This document shows, piece after piece, positions 8,373 through 18,219 of a stretch of 49,638 bases of DNA. A model generated the notes under the pieces. The model did no database searches, had not been told where the DNA came from, and was given only the letters and a program-made list of their open reading frames with translations. The stretch lies in assembly GCA_001464195.1 (NCBI GenBank), contig LNEY01000009.1, forward strand, positions 1 to 49,638. The letters run 5' to 3'. Made by a program: the position numbers and the translations under genes. This DNA comes from Burkholderiales bacterium Ga0077547. GTDB lineage: Bacteria; Pseudomonadota; Gammaproteobacteria; Burkholderiales; Burkholderiaceae_C. Position 1 is the stretch's first letter. Each line of letters starts with the position of its first letter.

Positions 8373-9070
8373 GCAGCCCCACCGGAGTGCAAGGCATCAC
8401 GGAAGCCGACATCGCCAACTACCTGGCCAACACGCCCGCCTTCTTCGAGCGGCATGCCGAATTGCTGAGTTCGATCCAGCTCAGCAGCCCTCACGGCACA
8501 CGCGCCGTGTCGCTGCAGGAGCGGCAGATGGACCTGCTGCGCGAGAAGCACAAGGGCCTGGAGCAGAAGATCATGGAGATGATCCGCCATGGTCAGGAAA
8601 ACGTGGCCATCGCCGACCGGCTGCACCGCTACACCCGCGCGCTGATGCTGACGGCGGACGCCGCCGATCTGCCCGAGGTGGTGGTGCGTGAGCTGAAGCA
8701 GCAGTTCCTGATTCCGCAGGCAGGCATCCGGGTGTGGGGTGCGGCTGCTGAGCAGCCGGTGTCGCAGGCAGACCGCGAATTCGCGCGCGAGGTCAGCGCC
8801 GACGCGAAGACCTTCGCCTCCAGCCTGACGCTGCCGTACTGCGGTGCCAACGTCGGCTTCGAAGCCGCCGGTTGGCTCGAAGATTCCACCACCGTCGCAT
8901 CCCTGGCGATGATCCCGCTGCGCCACGGCGCCACCACCGACGCGTTCGGTTTGCTGGTGCTGGGGTCGCCCGACGCTACCCGGTTCGCAGCCGACATGGG
9001 CACCGAGTTCCTGATGCGCATCGGCGAGATCGCCAGCGCGGGTCTGTCGCGCTTGATCCGAGCCGCGTGA
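8369..9070 (+). CDS. DUF484 family protein
   Basis: This 233-aa cytoplasmic protein of the DUF484 family is typically found between dapF and xerC in proteobacteria, as here. The N-terminus has the family pattern ITEADIANYLANTPAFFERHAELLSSIQL followed by a helical stretch (LLREKHKGLEQKIMEMIRHG). The remainder, from about residue 80, resembles a GAF-like fold (LPYCGANVGFEAAGW, ending in FLMRIGEIASAGLSRLI). Biochemical function is unknown; conserved synteny with XerC suggests a linked role, which is inference. The stop overlaps the next gene's GTG start. Confidence 0.85.
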   Translation: MSSPTGVQGITEADIANYLANTPAFFERHAELLSSIQLSSPHGTRAVSLQERQMDLLREKHKGLEQKIMEMIRHGQENVAIADRLHRYTRALMLTADAADLPEVVVRELKQQFLIPQAGIRVWGAAAEQPVSQADREFAREVSADAKTFASSLTLPYCGANVGFEAAGWLEDSTTVASLAMIPLRHGATTDAFGLLVLGSPDATRFAADMGTEFLMRIGEIASAGLSRLIRAA

Positions 9071-10065
9071 CCGACCCGGTCAGCGTCGACATGAGCTCTG
9101 TTGTTGCTGACGCTGCCACGCCAGCGACGAGCGCGCTGCACGACGATCTGCGGCGCCATCTGGAGCACCTGCAAGTGGAGCGGCGCCTCGCTGAGCGCAC
9201 GCGCACGATGTATCGGCTGGCGTTCGAGCGCCTGCAAGGCTACGCCGAGGCCGCTCCTGTCTCAATTCGCGAGGTACAACCTCACCATGTGCGCCGCTGG
9301 GCCGGGCTGTTGCATGCGCAGGGCCTGGCGCCGGGCAGCATCGCGATCGAGCTGTCGGCCTGGCGCAGCTTCTACCGCTGGCTGGGCCGCGAAGGCGGGG
9401 TCGCGCAGAACCCGGTGGCGGGTGTGCGCCCACCCCGGGCGCCCAAGCCGCTGCCGAAGGCGCTGGCGGTCGATCAGGCGGTGGCGCTGGCCGAGTTCAA
9501 AGACGACATCACCGAACGCCGCAACAGCCCGGCACTTGCGGCGCGCGACCGGTGCATCACCGAGTTGCTCTACAGCTGCGGTTTGCGCGTGGCCGAACTG
9601 GTCTCGCTTAACGCGCATCCCGGCCCGCAGGCCGTCGGCTGGATCGACATCAGCGATGCCACCGCGCACGTGCGCGGCAAGGGCGACAAGCCGCGCAGCG
9701 TGCCAGTCGGCGGCCCGGCGCTGAAAGCCTTGCAGGATTGGTTGGCTCTGCGAGGTCCCTTGGCTGCGCCTGGTGAGCCGGCCCTGCTCGTCAGCAACCG
9801 CGGCACCCGCATCACCGCCGGTCAGGTGCGCTCGCGCCTGAAGCTTCGGGCGCAGCACGCCGGCCTGCCCACCCATGTGCACCCGCACATGCTGCGGCAC
9901 TCGTTCGCGTCGCACCTGCTGCAGTCCAGCGGCGACCTGCGCGCGGTGCAGGAGCTGCTCGGCCACGCCAACATCTCGACGACGCAGGTCTACACCCAGC
10001 TCGACTTCGGCCACCTCAGCAAGGTGTACGACGCGGCGCACCCCCGCGCCAAGCGCAAGGACTGA
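9067..10065 (+). CDS. xerC: Tyrosine recombinase XerC
   Basis: XerC with XerD resolves chromosome dimers at dif. The product is 332 aa from GTG 9067 (GTGA overlap with DUF484) or 324 aa from ATG 9091. It has an N-terminal SAM-like core-binding domain ([18 protein letters not shown]) and a catalytic domain with the Arg in [10 protein letters not shown], the Lys in RGKGDKPR, HxxR in [12 protein letters not shown], the His in GHANISTTQ and the nucleophile Tyr in TTQVYTQLD. The dapF-DUF484-xerC order is the normal chromosomal one, so this is the housekeeping enzyme and not a phage integrase. Confidence 0.93.
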   Translation: MTDPVSVDMSSVVADAATPATSALHDDLRRHLEHLQVERRLAERTRTMYRLAFERLQGYAEAAPVSIREVQPHHVRRWAGLLHAQGLAPGSIAIELSAWRSFYRWLGREGGVAQNPVAGVRPPRAPKPLPKALAVDQAVALAEFKDDITERRNSPALAARDRCITELLYSCGLRVAELVSLNAHPGPQAVGWIDISDATAHVRGKGDKPRSVPVGGPALKALQDWLALRGPLAAPGEPALLVSNRGTRITAGQVRSRLKLRAQHAGLPTHVHPHMLRHSFASHLLQSSGDLRAVQELLGHANISTTQVYTQLDFGHLSKVYDAAHPRAKRKD

Positions 10066-10071
10066 GCGGCG

Positions 10072-11277
10072 ATGAAAGTCATCAAGCTGCGTGACGGCAA
10101 GGAGCGCTCGCTGCTCAAGCGCCACCCGTGGGTGTTCGAGGGCAGCATCGCCAGTGGCCGCGCCGATGCGGGCGAGACGGTGCGCGTCGAGTCGCAGCGC
10201 GGCGAATTCCTGGCCTGGGGCGCCTACAGCCCGGCGTCGTCTATCAAGGTGCGCGCATGGAGCTTCGACGCCGCCGAGCGCATCGATGCCAGCTTTTTCG
10301 AGCGCCGCATCGCCCGCGCCGTGGCGGTGCGCGCGCGCCTCCCCATCGACAGCGACGCGGTGCGGCTGGTGCACGGCGAGGCCGATGGCCTGCCGGGCTT
10401 GGTGGTCGACCGCTACGGCGACACGCTGAGCGCGCAGTTCACGGCAGCCGGTGTCGAGCGCTGGAAGGCCACGATCGCCGATGCGCTGCTGAAGGCAACC
10501 GGCCTGCAGCGCCTGTACGAGCGCAGCGATGCCAGCGTGCGCGAGCTGGAGGGCCTGCCTCCGGTGACGGGCTGGTTGCGCGGTGCACCCGCCACCGACA
10601 CCGACACCGACACCGAAATCACGATCCGCGAGCACGGTTGGAAACTGACCGTGGATGTGGCGCGCGGCCACAAGACCGGCTACTACCTCGACCAGCGCGA
10701 CAGCCGCAAGCTCTTCGCCGACAGCGTGCGCCACTTCGGCGTGCAGCGGGTGCTGAACTGCTACTGCTACACCGGCGGCTTCAGTGTGGCGGCGCTCGCT
10801 GGTGGCGCGCTTGAGGTGACCAGCGTCGATTCCTCAGGCCCCGCCCTCGAGCGGGCCCAGGCACACGTGGCGCTGAACGGCTTCGATGCCGCGCGCCACA
10901 CCGCGATCGATGCCGACGTGAACGCCACGCTGCGCCGCTTCATCGAACAGGGCCGCCGCTTCGATGCCATCGTGCTCGACCCGCCGAAGTTCGCCTCCAC
11001 CGCCGCGCAGGCCGAGCGCGCCGCGCGGGCCTACAAGGACATCAACCGCCTCGCGTTCACGCTGCTCGAGCCGGGCGGCCTGCTGTTCACGTTTTCGTGC
11101 TCGGGCGGCGTCAGCGCGGATCTGTTTCACAAGATCGTGGCCGGTGCCGGGCTCGACGCCGGCGTCGACGGGCAGATCCACGCGCGCACCGGTGCTGCGC
11201 CCGATCACCCGATGACGGTGACCTTCCCCGAGGGCGAATACCTGAAGGGCCTGGTGATCGTCAAACAGATCACGTGA
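10072..11277 (+). CDS. rlmI: 23S rRNA (cytosine-5) methyltransferase RlmI-type
   Basis: This 401-aa SAM-dependent RNA methyltransferase is of the RlmI/YccW family, which in E. coli makes m5C1962 in 23S rRNA. The N-terminal PUA domain begins [20 protein letters not shown]. The Rossmann domain has the SAM-binding [14 protein letters not shown] (about residues 226-239), DPPKF (motif IV, about 303-307) and the Cys in [10 protein letters not shown] (motif VI). Around residues 173-180 a four-fold CACCGA-type hexamer encodes TDTDTDTE, an in-frame low-complexity insertion. The ATG is 6 nt after the xerC stop. It is another SAM consumer near metK and ahcY. Confidence 0.9.
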   Translation: MKVIKLRDGKERSLLKRHPWVFEGSIASGRADAGETVRVESQRGEFLAWGAYSPASSIKVRAWSFDAAERIDASFFERRIARAVAVRARLPIDSDAVRLVHGEADGLPGLVVDRYGDTLSAQFTAAGVERWKATIADALLKATGLQRLYERSDASVRELEGLPPVTGWLRGAPATDTDTDTEITIREHGWKLTVDVARGHKTGYYLDQRDSRKLFADSVRHFGVQRVLNCYCYTGGFSVAALAGGALEVTSVDSSGPALERAQAHVALNGFDAARHTAIDADVNATLRRFIEQGRRFDAIVLDPPKFASTAAQAERAARAYKDINRLAFTLLEPGGLLFTFSCSGGVSADLFHKIVAGAGLDAGVDGQIHARTGAAPDHPMTVTFPEGEYLKGLVIVKQIT

Positions 11278-11387
11278 TTAATGCCGCATTTGTGCCATTG
11301 CGCGGCCTTCGTGGCCCTGCGCCTGGCCCGCAGAGCGCCGTGGCTGCGTAGCATCGGCGTTGCTCACCCGTCATCCGGAGATATTTC

Positions 11388-13301
11388 ATGTGTGGCATCG
11401 TCGGCGCCGTCAGCAGGCACAACATCGTCCCGGTGCTCATCGAGGGCCTGAAGCGGCTCGAATACCGGGGTTACGACTCTTGCGGCGTGGCGGTGCACCA
11501 GCGCGGCGGCCTGCGCCGCGCGCGCAGCACCGAGCGGGTGGCCGAGCTGGAGATCAACGTCGCGGCCGAGCAGGTCGAAGGCAGCACCGGCATTGCGCAC
11601 ACTCGCTGGGCCACCCATGGCGCACCGGCGGTACACAACGCGCACCCGCACTTTTCGTCAGGCCCTGCTGGCGCTGATGCCGGCGGCGCAAGCGATGGCG
11701 TGGCCGCTGTGGGCCGCGTGGCGCTGGTGCACAACGGCATCATCGAGAACCACGACGAGCTGCGCGACGAACTGCGCCGCCTGGGCTACCGCTTCGACAG
11801 CCAGACCGACACCGAAGTCATCGCCCACCTGGTTGACCACCTGTACGACGGTGATCTGCTGAGCGCCGTGCAGCGCGCGGTGCAGCGCCTGCGCGGGGCG
11901 TATGCGATTGCGGTGTTCTGCCGGGACGAGCCGCAGCGCGTGATCGGCGCGCGCGCCGGCTCGCCGCTGATTCTGGGCATCGGCACCGGCGAGCGGCTGG
12001 GCGACCATTACCTGGCGAGCGACGCGATGGCGCTGGCCGGCGTGACCGACCAGATCGTCTACCTCGAAGAAGGCGATGTGGTCGATCTGCGGCTGGACAG
12101 CGTGGCCATCAGTGCCAAAGATGGCGCCAAAGACAGCGCCGGTGCCGATGGGCACTTTCACGCGGTGCAGCGCCATGTGCGCACGGTGCAGGCGCATTCG
12201 GGCGCGGCCGAGCTGGGGCCCTACCGCCACTACATGCAAAAGGAAATCTTCGAGCAGCCGAAAGCCATTGCCGACACGCTGGACGCGGTGCAGGGCATCT
12301 CACCCGCGCTGTTCGGCGAAGGCGCCGCCAAGGTCTTCGGGCAGGTGGATTCGGTCTTGATCCTGGCCTGCGGCACCAGCTACTACAGCGGCTCGGTGGC
12401 CAAGTATTGGCTCGAAAGCATCGCGAAAATCCCGACCAGCGTGGAAGTGGCCAGCGAATACCGCTACCGCGACAGCGTGCCCAACCCGCGCACGCTGGTG
12501 GTCACCATCACGCAAAGCGGCGAAACCGCCGACACATTGGCCGCAGTGAAGCACGCCAGTGCCCTGGGCATGCCGCACACGCTGACGGTGTGCAACGTGG
12601 CCACCAGCGCCATGGTGCGCGAATGCGCGCTCTCGTACATCACCCGCGCCGGCATCGAGATCGGTGTGGCCTCGACCAAGGCGTTCAGCACCCAGCTGGT
12701 GGGCCTGTTCCTGCTGACGCTCACGCTCGCGAAGACGCGCGGCTACCTGTCGGCCGAACAGGAGGCTGAGCACCTGAAGGCGCTGCGCCACCTGCCGGTG
12801 GCGGTGCAATCGGTGCTGGCGCTGGAGCCGCAAGTGATGGCCTGGGCCGAACAGTTCGCCGACAAGGAGAACGCGCTGTTTTTGGGCCGCGGCCTGCACT
12901 ACCCGATCGCGCTGGAAGGCGCGCTGAAGCTCAAGGAAATCAGCTACATCCACGCCGAGGCCTACCCCGCCGGCGAGTTGAAGCACGGCCCGCTGGCGCT
13001 GGTGACCGCCGAAATGCCGGTGGTGACTGTGGCCCCCAACGACGCGCTGCTCGAAAAGCTCAAGAGCAACCTGCAGGAAGTGCGCGCACGCGGCGGCGAG
13101 CTGTTCGTGTTTGCCGATGCCGACACCCGCATCGAATCCGGTGAGGGCCTGCACGTGATCCGCATGCCGGAACACTACGGCGCGCTGAGCCCGATCCTGC
13201 ATGTGGTGCCGCTGCAATTGCTGGCGTATCACACCGCCTGCGCGCGCGGTACCGATGTCGACAAGCCGCGCAATCTGGCGAAGAGCGTGACGGTGGAATA
13301 A
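11388..13301 (+). CDS. glmS: Glutamine-fructose-6-phosphate aminotransferase (isomerizing)
   Basis: GlmS makes glucosamine-6-phosphate from fructose-6-phosphate and glutamine, the first step to UDP-GlcNAc. After Met removal the nucleophile is Cys2 (MCGIVGAVS). The glutaminase domain includes [19 protein letters not shown] and [12 protein letters not shown]. Two SIS sugar-isomerase domains follow (ACGTSYYSG and [32 protein letters not shown]), ending in [12 protein letters not shown]. At 637 aa it is about 30 residues longer than typical, owing to two Ala/Gly/Asp-rich insertions near residues 90-105 and 245-255. GGAG lies 8 nt upstream of the ATG. No glmS ribozyme is seen in the 110-bp upstream gap. 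Confidence 0.96.
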   Translation: MCGIVGAVSRHNIVPVLIEGLKRLEYRGYDSCGVAVHQRGGLRRARSTERVAELEINVAAEQVEGSTGIAHTRWATHGAPAVHNAHPHFSSGPAGADAGGASDGVAAVGRVALVHNGIIENHDELRDELRRLGYRFDSQTDTEVIAHLVDHLYDGDLLSAVQRAVQRLRGAYAIAVFCRDEPQRVIGARAGSPLILGIGTGERLGDHYLASDAMALAGVTDQIVYLEEGDVVDLRLDSVAISAKDGAKDSAGADGHFHAVQRHVRTVQAHSGAAELGPYRHYMQKEIFEQPKAIADTLDAVQGISPALFGEGAAKVFGQVDSVLILACGTSYYSGSVAKYWLESIAKIPTSVEVASEYRYRDSVPNPRTLVVTITQSGETADTLAAVKHASALGMPHTLTVCNVATSAMVRECALSYITRAGIEIGVASTKAFSTQLVGLFLLTLTLAKTRGYLSAEQEAEHLKALRHLPVAVQSVLALEPQVMAWAEQFADKENALFLGRGLHYPIALEGALKLKEISYIHAEAYPAGELKHGPLALVTAEMPVVTVAPNDALLEKLKSNLQEVRARGGELFVFADADTRIESGEGLHVIRMPEHYGALSPILHVVPLQLLAYHTACARGTDVDKPRNLAKSVTVE

Positions 13302-13305
13302 GGGC

Positions 13306-13344
13306 GCTTCGCCGCAGACCCGGTTGCCCGGCCTGCGGCGAAGC
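13306..13344 (+). terminator. Strong hairpin between convergent glmS and secreted-protein gene
   Basis: GCTTCGCCGCAG (13306-13317) and CTGCGGCGAAGC (13333-13344) form a perfect 12-bp stem 5 nt after the glmS stop. Position between convergent genes suggests a bidirectional terminator, though a T-run is lacking. Confidence 0.6.
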
Positions 13345-13355
13345 CCGTCAAAGAC

Positions 13356-13907
13356 TCACAAGCGTGAGCACTGGTCCTCCTTGCTGCTGGCGCGGTTGCC
13401 GCCACCTGTCGGGGCCGGAATGTTTTCCTTGCACTGCAGATTGCCCTTCATCTGGTTGCGTACCAGTGTCACGCCGCCCAGGTTCTTGAAGGCCTGCAGG
13501 TTGCCGCCGACGATGTTGTCACTCGCATTGAGTGGGCCGACGTTCTCGTCGAACAGGACGTCGCCGTTGATGCGGGCGGATTCGATCGAGGCGTTGCCGC
13601 CTTGCACCAACTGCACCGAGCCCCCAAAGCTTGATCGCCCATGGACCCGAACCGACTGCGCACCCTCGGCCTGCAGGTTGCCGTTGATCGACACGGCGCG
13701 CGCTTGCAGCGTTGCACCGCGGCCCACGACGATGTTGCCCTTGGCCCGCGTGCCATCGAGCACGCAGCTCGCGCCATCGGGCACGAAGATGTTGTCCAGG
13801 TAGACGGCGCCAATGCGGCCGGCGCACGAACGCTCTTCGGCGGCGGCAGGGGCTGCGGCGAGCAGCAGCGCGGTGCTCAGTGCGGAAAAGGGAAGGATGA
13901 ATTTCAT
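13356..13907 (-). CDS. Secreted repetitive beta-rich protein of unknown function
   Basis: This 183-aa protein has a clear signal peptide (MKFILPFSALSTALLLAAAPAAA, cleavage likely near residue 23). The mature part has repeating short segments of the type xxGNxxVxGxxxLxA (KGNIVVGRGATLQARAVSIN, GNLQAEGAQSVRVHG, NIVGGNLQAFKN), which suggests a right-handed beta-helix or bactofilin-like stack. Cys residues occur near both ends. The start was chosen because AGGAGA precedes the ATG. It is divergent from the sigma factor gene. No enzymatic motif is seen. Confidence 0.65.
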   Translation of the reverse strand: MKFILPFSALSTALLLAAAPAAAEERSCAGRIGAVYLDNIFVPDGASCVLDGTRAKGNIVVGRGATLQARAVSINGNLQAEGAQSVRVHGRSSFGGSVQLVQGGNASIESARINGDVLFDENVGPLNASDNIVGGNLQAFKNLGGVTLVRNQMKGNLQCKENIPAPTGGGNRASSKEDQCSRL

Positions 13908-14059
13908 GGGGATCTCCTGAGATGGTGGGGGGTTGAGCCGACCCTGTTGTCCGTGACTGCGGATGTCAGATGCCTGCCGCCCACAGAGCACGTCCCTCGC
14001 GTTCTGATACGTCGGGGGCACTTTCGATGACGATGTTTTGGCGTCTTTTTCAATCAGTT

Positions 14060-14076
14060 ACACCTGATCAGGGTGT
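14060..14076. promoter_or_regulatory. Palindromic candidate operator upstream of sigma factor gene
   Basis: ACACCTGATCAGGGTGT, a near-perfect palindrome around TGATCA, lies 66 bp before the sigma factor ATG in the 234-bp divergent gap (13908-14141). Nothing else in this gap was assigned. Confidence 0.3.
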
Positions 14077-14141
14077 GTCATGACCGTTGATTGAACGGAT
14101 AGCATGCAGACCGTTGCAGTTTTCGACACAGACGCTCTCCC

Positions 14142-14729
14142 ATGCCGCTTTCGCCCGATCTGAGCGATGAGTCCCTGGTACAGCGTTGCCGTGAGGGCGA
14201 TCAGGCCGCCTGGGCAGCGCTGGTAGAGCGTTTCCAGCGCCTCGTCTACACCGTACCGCGCCGCATGGGGCTGGGCGAAGCCGATGCCGCCGATGTGTTC
14301 CAGCATGTATTCAGCCGCCTGTTCGAGTCACTGGCGCGCATTGAAGACCCTGCGCGAATCCGCGCGTGGCTGGTTACCACTGCCCGGCGCGAGAGCCTGC
14401 GCCTGGTCGGCGAACAAGCTCGCGTGGTTGCCGTGGCTGGCGCCCCGGACGGCGACGATGCGTACACCGACCCCCTCGACGCTGTGCCCGCCCCGGATCC
14501 ATTGCCTGAAGACCAATTGGCTGCACTGCAGGAAGAAGACCGTTTGCGGCGTGCGCTCGATCTGCTGGACGATCGGGCGCGGGGCTTTCTCGAACTGCTT
14601 TTCTTGCAGGAGCCCCCACTTTCTTACAGTGACATTGCGACTCACCTGGGTATTTCCGAGGGCAGCATCGGACCCACGCGAGCGCGCTGTCTCGAAAAGT
14701 TGCGCCTCCAGCTGGCGCTTGTCCGCTGA
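14142..14729 (+). CDS. ECF-like sigma-70 family RNA polymerase sigma factor
   Basis: This 195-aa protein has sigma region 2 (LVQRCREGDQAAWAALVERF, then DAADVFQHVFSRLFESLARI, about residues 11-65) and region 4 (YSDIATHLGISEGSIGPTRA, about 164-183, a helix-turn-helix). There is no region 3 and no extracytoplasmic domain, as in ECF sigma factors. It heads a rightward cluster with an unknown protein, a TPR-CHAT protease and an S8 protease lipoprotein. No classical anti-sigma factor with a membrane helix is adjacent. It probably controls this cluster; that is inference. Confidence 0.88.
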   Translation: MPLSPDLSDESLVQRCREGDQAAWAALVERFQRLVYTVPRRMGLGEADAADVFQHVFSRLFESLARIEDPARIRAWLVTTARRESLRLVGEQARVVAVAGAPDGDDAYTDPLDAVPAPDPLPEDQLAALQEEDRLRRALDLLDDRARGFLELLFLQEPPLSYSDIATHLGISEGSIGPTRARCLEKLRLQLALVR

Positions 14730-14786
14730 GGTATCAGGCTGTAACCCGCCCCCTCTGTGTGCTGACCCGCCTGTCTTGACGCCCTC

Positions 14787-15326
14787 ATGAATTCTTTGCC
14801 CGATCCCAGCGACGACGAACTCGCCCAACGCCTGCAGCGCAGCCGCGGTCTCGAAGATGCCCCGCGCCCGCTGGTGGACCGTGCCATCGCCTTGTGGTCG
14901 TCTGCTGCCGCCGTGTCGGCGCCCGGCCCGGGGGCGGCCATTGGGGCTGCGCTGCGGCGCCTGATGGCTGCACTGGTGTCGGACAGCGGGTTCGCTCCGG
15001 CGCCTGCGCTGGGCTTGCGTGCCGCCGCAAGCGCCATCGGCCGTCAGTTGCTGTTCCATGCCGAAGGCCGTGACATCGACTTGCGGGTGAGCCCTGCAGC
15101 CGACGGAGCATCGGGTTGGGTGCTCGGTGGTCAGCTGCTCGGGCCGGACGAGCCGGGCGAGGTGCAGGTGGATGTCGATGCGGTGACCCTGAGCGTGCCC
15201 ATCAGCGAGCTGGGTGAGTTTCGTTGCGGGCCGCTGCCGGCCGGCCGCTGGCAGGTCGTGCTGAAGCTCGGCGCGCTGTTGATCGAGCTGCCTCCGATTG
15301 AGGTGCCAGAGTCGGGCGCGGCGTGA
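14787..15326 (+). CDS. Unknown 179-aa protein between sigma factor and CHAT protease
   Basis: I do not recognise a family. The first ~90 residues are helical and Ala-rich (DDELAQRLQRSRGLEDAPRP, LVDRAIALW, AIGAALRRLMAALV). The second half looks beta-rich (RDIDLRVSPAADG, GEVQVDVDAVTLSVPISELG, RWQVVLKLGALLIELPPIEV). There is no signal peptide, membrane segment or cysteine cluster. It lies 57 bp after the sigma factor gene and overlaps the CHAT gene start (GTGA), so its translation is coupled to the protease. It could be an anti-sigma factor, an adaptor or a substrate of the CHAT protease; none is shown by sequence. Confidence 0.75.
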   Translation: MNSLPDPSDDELAQRLQRSRGLEDAPRPLVDRAIALWSSAAAVSAPGPGAAIGAALRRLMAALVSDSGFAPAPALGLRAAASAIGRQLLFHAEGRDIDLRVSPAADGASGWVLGGQLLGPDEPGEVQVDVDAVTLSVPISELGEFRCGPLPAGRWQVVLKLGALLIELPPIEVPESGAA

Positions 15327-18154
15327 ACCCGAGCGATGTCGAACTGGAGCATGCCCGTGCGCTGATGCGCTCCGGCCGGCCACCGGAAACCATCGACTGG
15401 TCTCGTGAGGGCGGCGGCGATGCCGTCGCCACCGGCTGGGCCTTGAAGTTCGCATGCTATGAGACCTGGAACACCGCTCCGGCGCTGGCTGGGCGGGCGG
15501 CAGCACTGCTGGCCGGACTGCGCGATGCCCACACGATCCCGGTGCTGGGTGCGCTGGCCGCGTGGACCGAAGGCATCTCGCTGCTGGGCGCCGGACGCAT
15601 GGAAGGCGCGCTGACATCGCTGGATGCCGCCGCGGCCGTTTTCGAGTCGCTGGGCGACACCGCCCACGCCGCTCAGACGCAGGTACCGAAACTGATGGCC
15701 CTGTCGGTGCTCGGTCGGCACGACGATGCGTTGCAGTGTGCAGAAGCGACGTTGGCACGCTTTCTCGCCACCGGCGACGAGCGGTCTGCGGGCAAGATCG
15801 AGCTGAATCTCGGCACGATGCTGTTCCGTCAAGACCGCCACGCCGAGGCCGCCGCGCGCTACCGCAGTTCGGCCGCGCGCTTTGCCCAGGTGCAGGACAT
15901 CGAGCAATCGATCACGGCGGACATCGGGCTGGCCAACGCGCTGAGCTGGCAGGGCGAGTTCGAGGAGGCGCTGCGCATCAACGCACGGGCCGGTGACCGC
16001 GCTGTCGACCAGGGCTACAGCGTGCTGGCCGCGCAGGCGCATGGTTCGATCGGGCAGCTTGAGCTGCTGCGCGGCCGACCCGAGCGCGCGCTGCCCGAAC
16101 TGCTCACCGCCTGCCGGCTGTTCGAGCAGGCCGGCGGCTTGCCGCAGCGCATGGTCGAGGCCGAGATCGCCCTGGCCGACGCCTACCTGGCGGTGAATCT
16201 CTTGCCCGAAGCCGCTGCGCTGGCCGAGCGGGTGATCGCACGTGCGGCCGAGCTGGACCTGCCCGCCGAACAGGCACGTGCCCACCTGCAGCGCGCGCAG
16301 GCCCGAGCCGCACTGGGTGACGTGGCCTCGGCACGCGACGACTTGAGCACCGCCCGCGGCCTTTTCGCGGCCCAGGACAACCCGGCGTCTGCCGCGCTCG
16401 CGAGCCTTGGTGCAGCGGCGCTCGATCTGCGGCAAGGCCAGTTCGATCTGGCCCTGGCTGCAGCAGAAGCCGCTGCGCAGGTGTTCACGTCGGTGGGCAT
16501 TCCAGGCTGGCAGGCCGAAGCCGAGTTGATCGCCGCCGGCGCGTGTGTCGCCGCAGGTGCCGCAGCCGAAGCGCGAGCACGGTTTGAGGTCTTGAGCCAG
16601 GCACCTGGTGCCAACGCCGCCATCGTCTGGCGCGCCGAACTGGGGCTGGCCGATCTCGACACGACCGAAGGCGAGCGTGCTCGTGCCGCGCAGCGCCTGG
16701 ATGCAGTGCTCTCCACTCTGGAGGCGCGCCGTGCTGCGCTGCCCGGGGACGAGGCGCGCACCGCCTTCGGTGTCGACAGCGCATCGGTGCATGACCGGCG
16801 CATCGCGCTGGCCTGGGCGGCTTTCGAGTTGGGTCAGCCCGGCACCGAGGACACCTTGTGGCGCTCGATCGAGTCCGCCCGCGCCGGTGCGCTGGCCCTC
16901 GGCCTTGCGGTGCCGCGCCGTGTGGCGATCGCTGACGGAATCGCAGCGTCTCATCCCGAGCGCGACCGACTGGCGTGGCTGCGCGATCAGGCGGCTCAGG
17001 CGCTGGCGCAGGGCGATGCCGGCAGTGCCGCCGAATTGGCCACCCAGGCGCGGGCGCAAGAACACCGCCTGCTGGAAGCACACCGTCGTGCCGAGTTGCA
17101 GCGGCCGGTGGCCGAGGTGGCCGCCGCGCAGCCACCGACACTGGCCGATGTCCAGGCCACGTTGACGGCGGGCGAGGCCTGGGTGCAGTACCACCTGCTG
17201 GCCGATCGGTGGCTGGCCGTGGTGCTGACCCGCGACAGTCGGCACTGGCACGAGGGAGCGGTCGACGGGCTGTCCGATCGGCTGGAATCACTGCGCTTCC
17301 AACTCGATGCGATGCGCGGTCGGCCACCGGGCCTGCAGGCCCATGGTGCATTGCTCGCCGAGCGCACACGACGCCATCTGCAGGCGCTGCACGAACGGCT
17401 CTGGGCACCGTTGGAGGCCTCTCTGGCCGGTTGCAGCCGTGTGCGCATCGCCCCGCATCGTTTGCTGCATTACCTGCCGTGGGCGGCCCTGCACGATGGA
17501 CAAGGCTGGCTGGTCGATCGATTCGAGATCAGCCTCGTGCCCAGCGCGCGCATCGGCCTGGGAACCACGGCATCGGCGGCTCCGCGTTTCGATCGGGTTC
17601 TGGCGCTGGGCATCGGCGGATCGTCCTTGCCGCACGTCACCACCGAGGCGCGCGCCGTCGCCGAGGCCTTTGGCGCTGGTGCGACGCTGCTGCTGGATGC
17701 TGAGGCGACCGGTGCCGCACTGCGTCGCGAGGCCCCACTGGCCGATCTGCTGCACCTGGCCTGCCACGCGCAGTTCCGCGCCGACAGCCCCTATTTCTCG
17801 GCGCTGCATTTGGCCGATGGCGAGCTGACGCTGCGCGACGCTGCCGCGCTGCCGTTGCGCGCCGCGCTGGTCACGTTGTCGGCCTGCGAGACCGGGCTCA
17901 GCCGGGTGGCGCCAGGCGACGAACTGGTGGGACTGGTTCGAGGCTTCCTACTGGCCGGCGCGCGCCATGTGATGGCCAGCCTGTGGACCGTGGACGATGC
18001 CTCGACCGCCGAGCTGATGCAGGCCGTGTACGCCGGCCTGATCCGCGGCCAGCGCCCCGCGCAGGCGCTGCAGGCAGCCCAGTCGGCGCTGGCGCGGGCC
18101 GGTCATCACCCCTTCTACTGGGCAGCCTTCTCGTTGCACGCGCGGGGCTGCTGA
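15323..18154 (+). CDS. TPR-CHAT caspase-like protease
   Basis: This 943-aa protein has helical tetratricopeptide-like repeats over about residues 40-590 (for example LASLGAAALDLRQGQFDLAL and repeated AxxxxLA patterns) and a C-terminal CHAT domain (about 640-940), a caspase-like cysteine peptidase. Both catalytic residues are visible: His815 in LLHLACHAQF and Cys855 in TLSACETGLS. Other CHAT hallmarks are RIAPHRLLHYLPWAAL, GDELVGLVRGFLLAGARHVM and the C-terminal PFYWAAFSLHARG. It has no signal peptide, so it should act in the cytosol. The GTG start (15323-15325) overlaps the stop of the 179-aa gene. TPR regions in such proteins bind partners or activators. The protease substrate is unknown. 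Confidence 0.92.
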   Translation: MNPSDVELEHARALMRSGRPPETIDWSREGGGDAVATGWALKFACYETWNTAPALAGRAAALLAGLRDAHTIPVLGALAAWTEGISLLGAGRMEGALTSLDAAAAVFESLGDTAHAAQTQVPKLMALSVLGRHDDALQCAEATLARFLATGDERSAGKIELNLGTMLFRQDRHAEAAARYRSSAARFAQVQDIEQSITADIGLANALSWQGEFEEALRINARAGDRAVDQGYSVLAAQAHGSIGQLELLRGRPERALPELLTACRLFEQAGGLPQRMVEAEIALADAYLAVNLLPEAAALAERVIARAAELDLPAEQARAHLQRAQARAALGDVASARDDLSTARGLFAAQDNPASAALASLGAAALDLRQGQFDLALAAAEAAAQVFTSVGIPGWQAEAELIAAGACVAAGAAAEARARFEVLSQAPGANAAIVWRAELGLADLDTTEGERARAAQRLDAVLSTLEARRAALPGDEARTAFGVDSASVHDRRIALAWAAFELGQPGTEDTLWRSIESARAGALALGLAVPRRVAIADGIAASHPERDRLAWLRDQAAQALAQGDAGSAAELATQARAQEHRLLEAHRRAELQRPVAEVAAAQPPTLADVQATLTAGEAWVQYHLLADRWLAVVLTRDSRHWHEGAVDGLSDRLESLRFQLDAMRGRPPGLQAHGALLAERTRRHLQALHERLWAPLEASLAGCSRVRIAPHRLLHYLPWAALHDGQGWLVDRFEISLVPSARIGLGTTASAAPRFDRVLALGIGGSSLPHVTTEARAVAEAFGAGATLLLDAEATGAALRREAPLADLLHLACHAQFRADSPYFSALHLADGELTLRDAAALPLRAALVTLSACETGLSRVAPGDELVGLVRGFLLAGARHVMASLWTVDDASTAELMQAVYAGLIRGQRPAQALQAAQSALARAGHHPFYWAAFSLHARGC

Positions 18155-18219
18155 CCATTCTTCTGTATCAAGCCCAGAGCACGCCGCTCTGTGCGCCTAT
18201 CACCCGACGGAACCACACC

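Noticed and set aside
9067..10065. Tyrosine recombinase as a mobile-element integrase
   Set aside because: It lies in the standard dapF-DUF484-xerC order and no attachment site or cargo is seen.
11278..11387. glmS ribozyme or riboswitch upstream of glmS
   Set aside because: Only a short GC hairpin is present and the conserved ribozyme core is absent; the class is typical of Gram-positive bacteria.
15131..17251. 706-aa open frame opposite the CHAT gene
   Set aside because: Fully antisense to a conserved TPR-CHAT protein with low-complexity Gln/Arg/His composition; no domain recognised.
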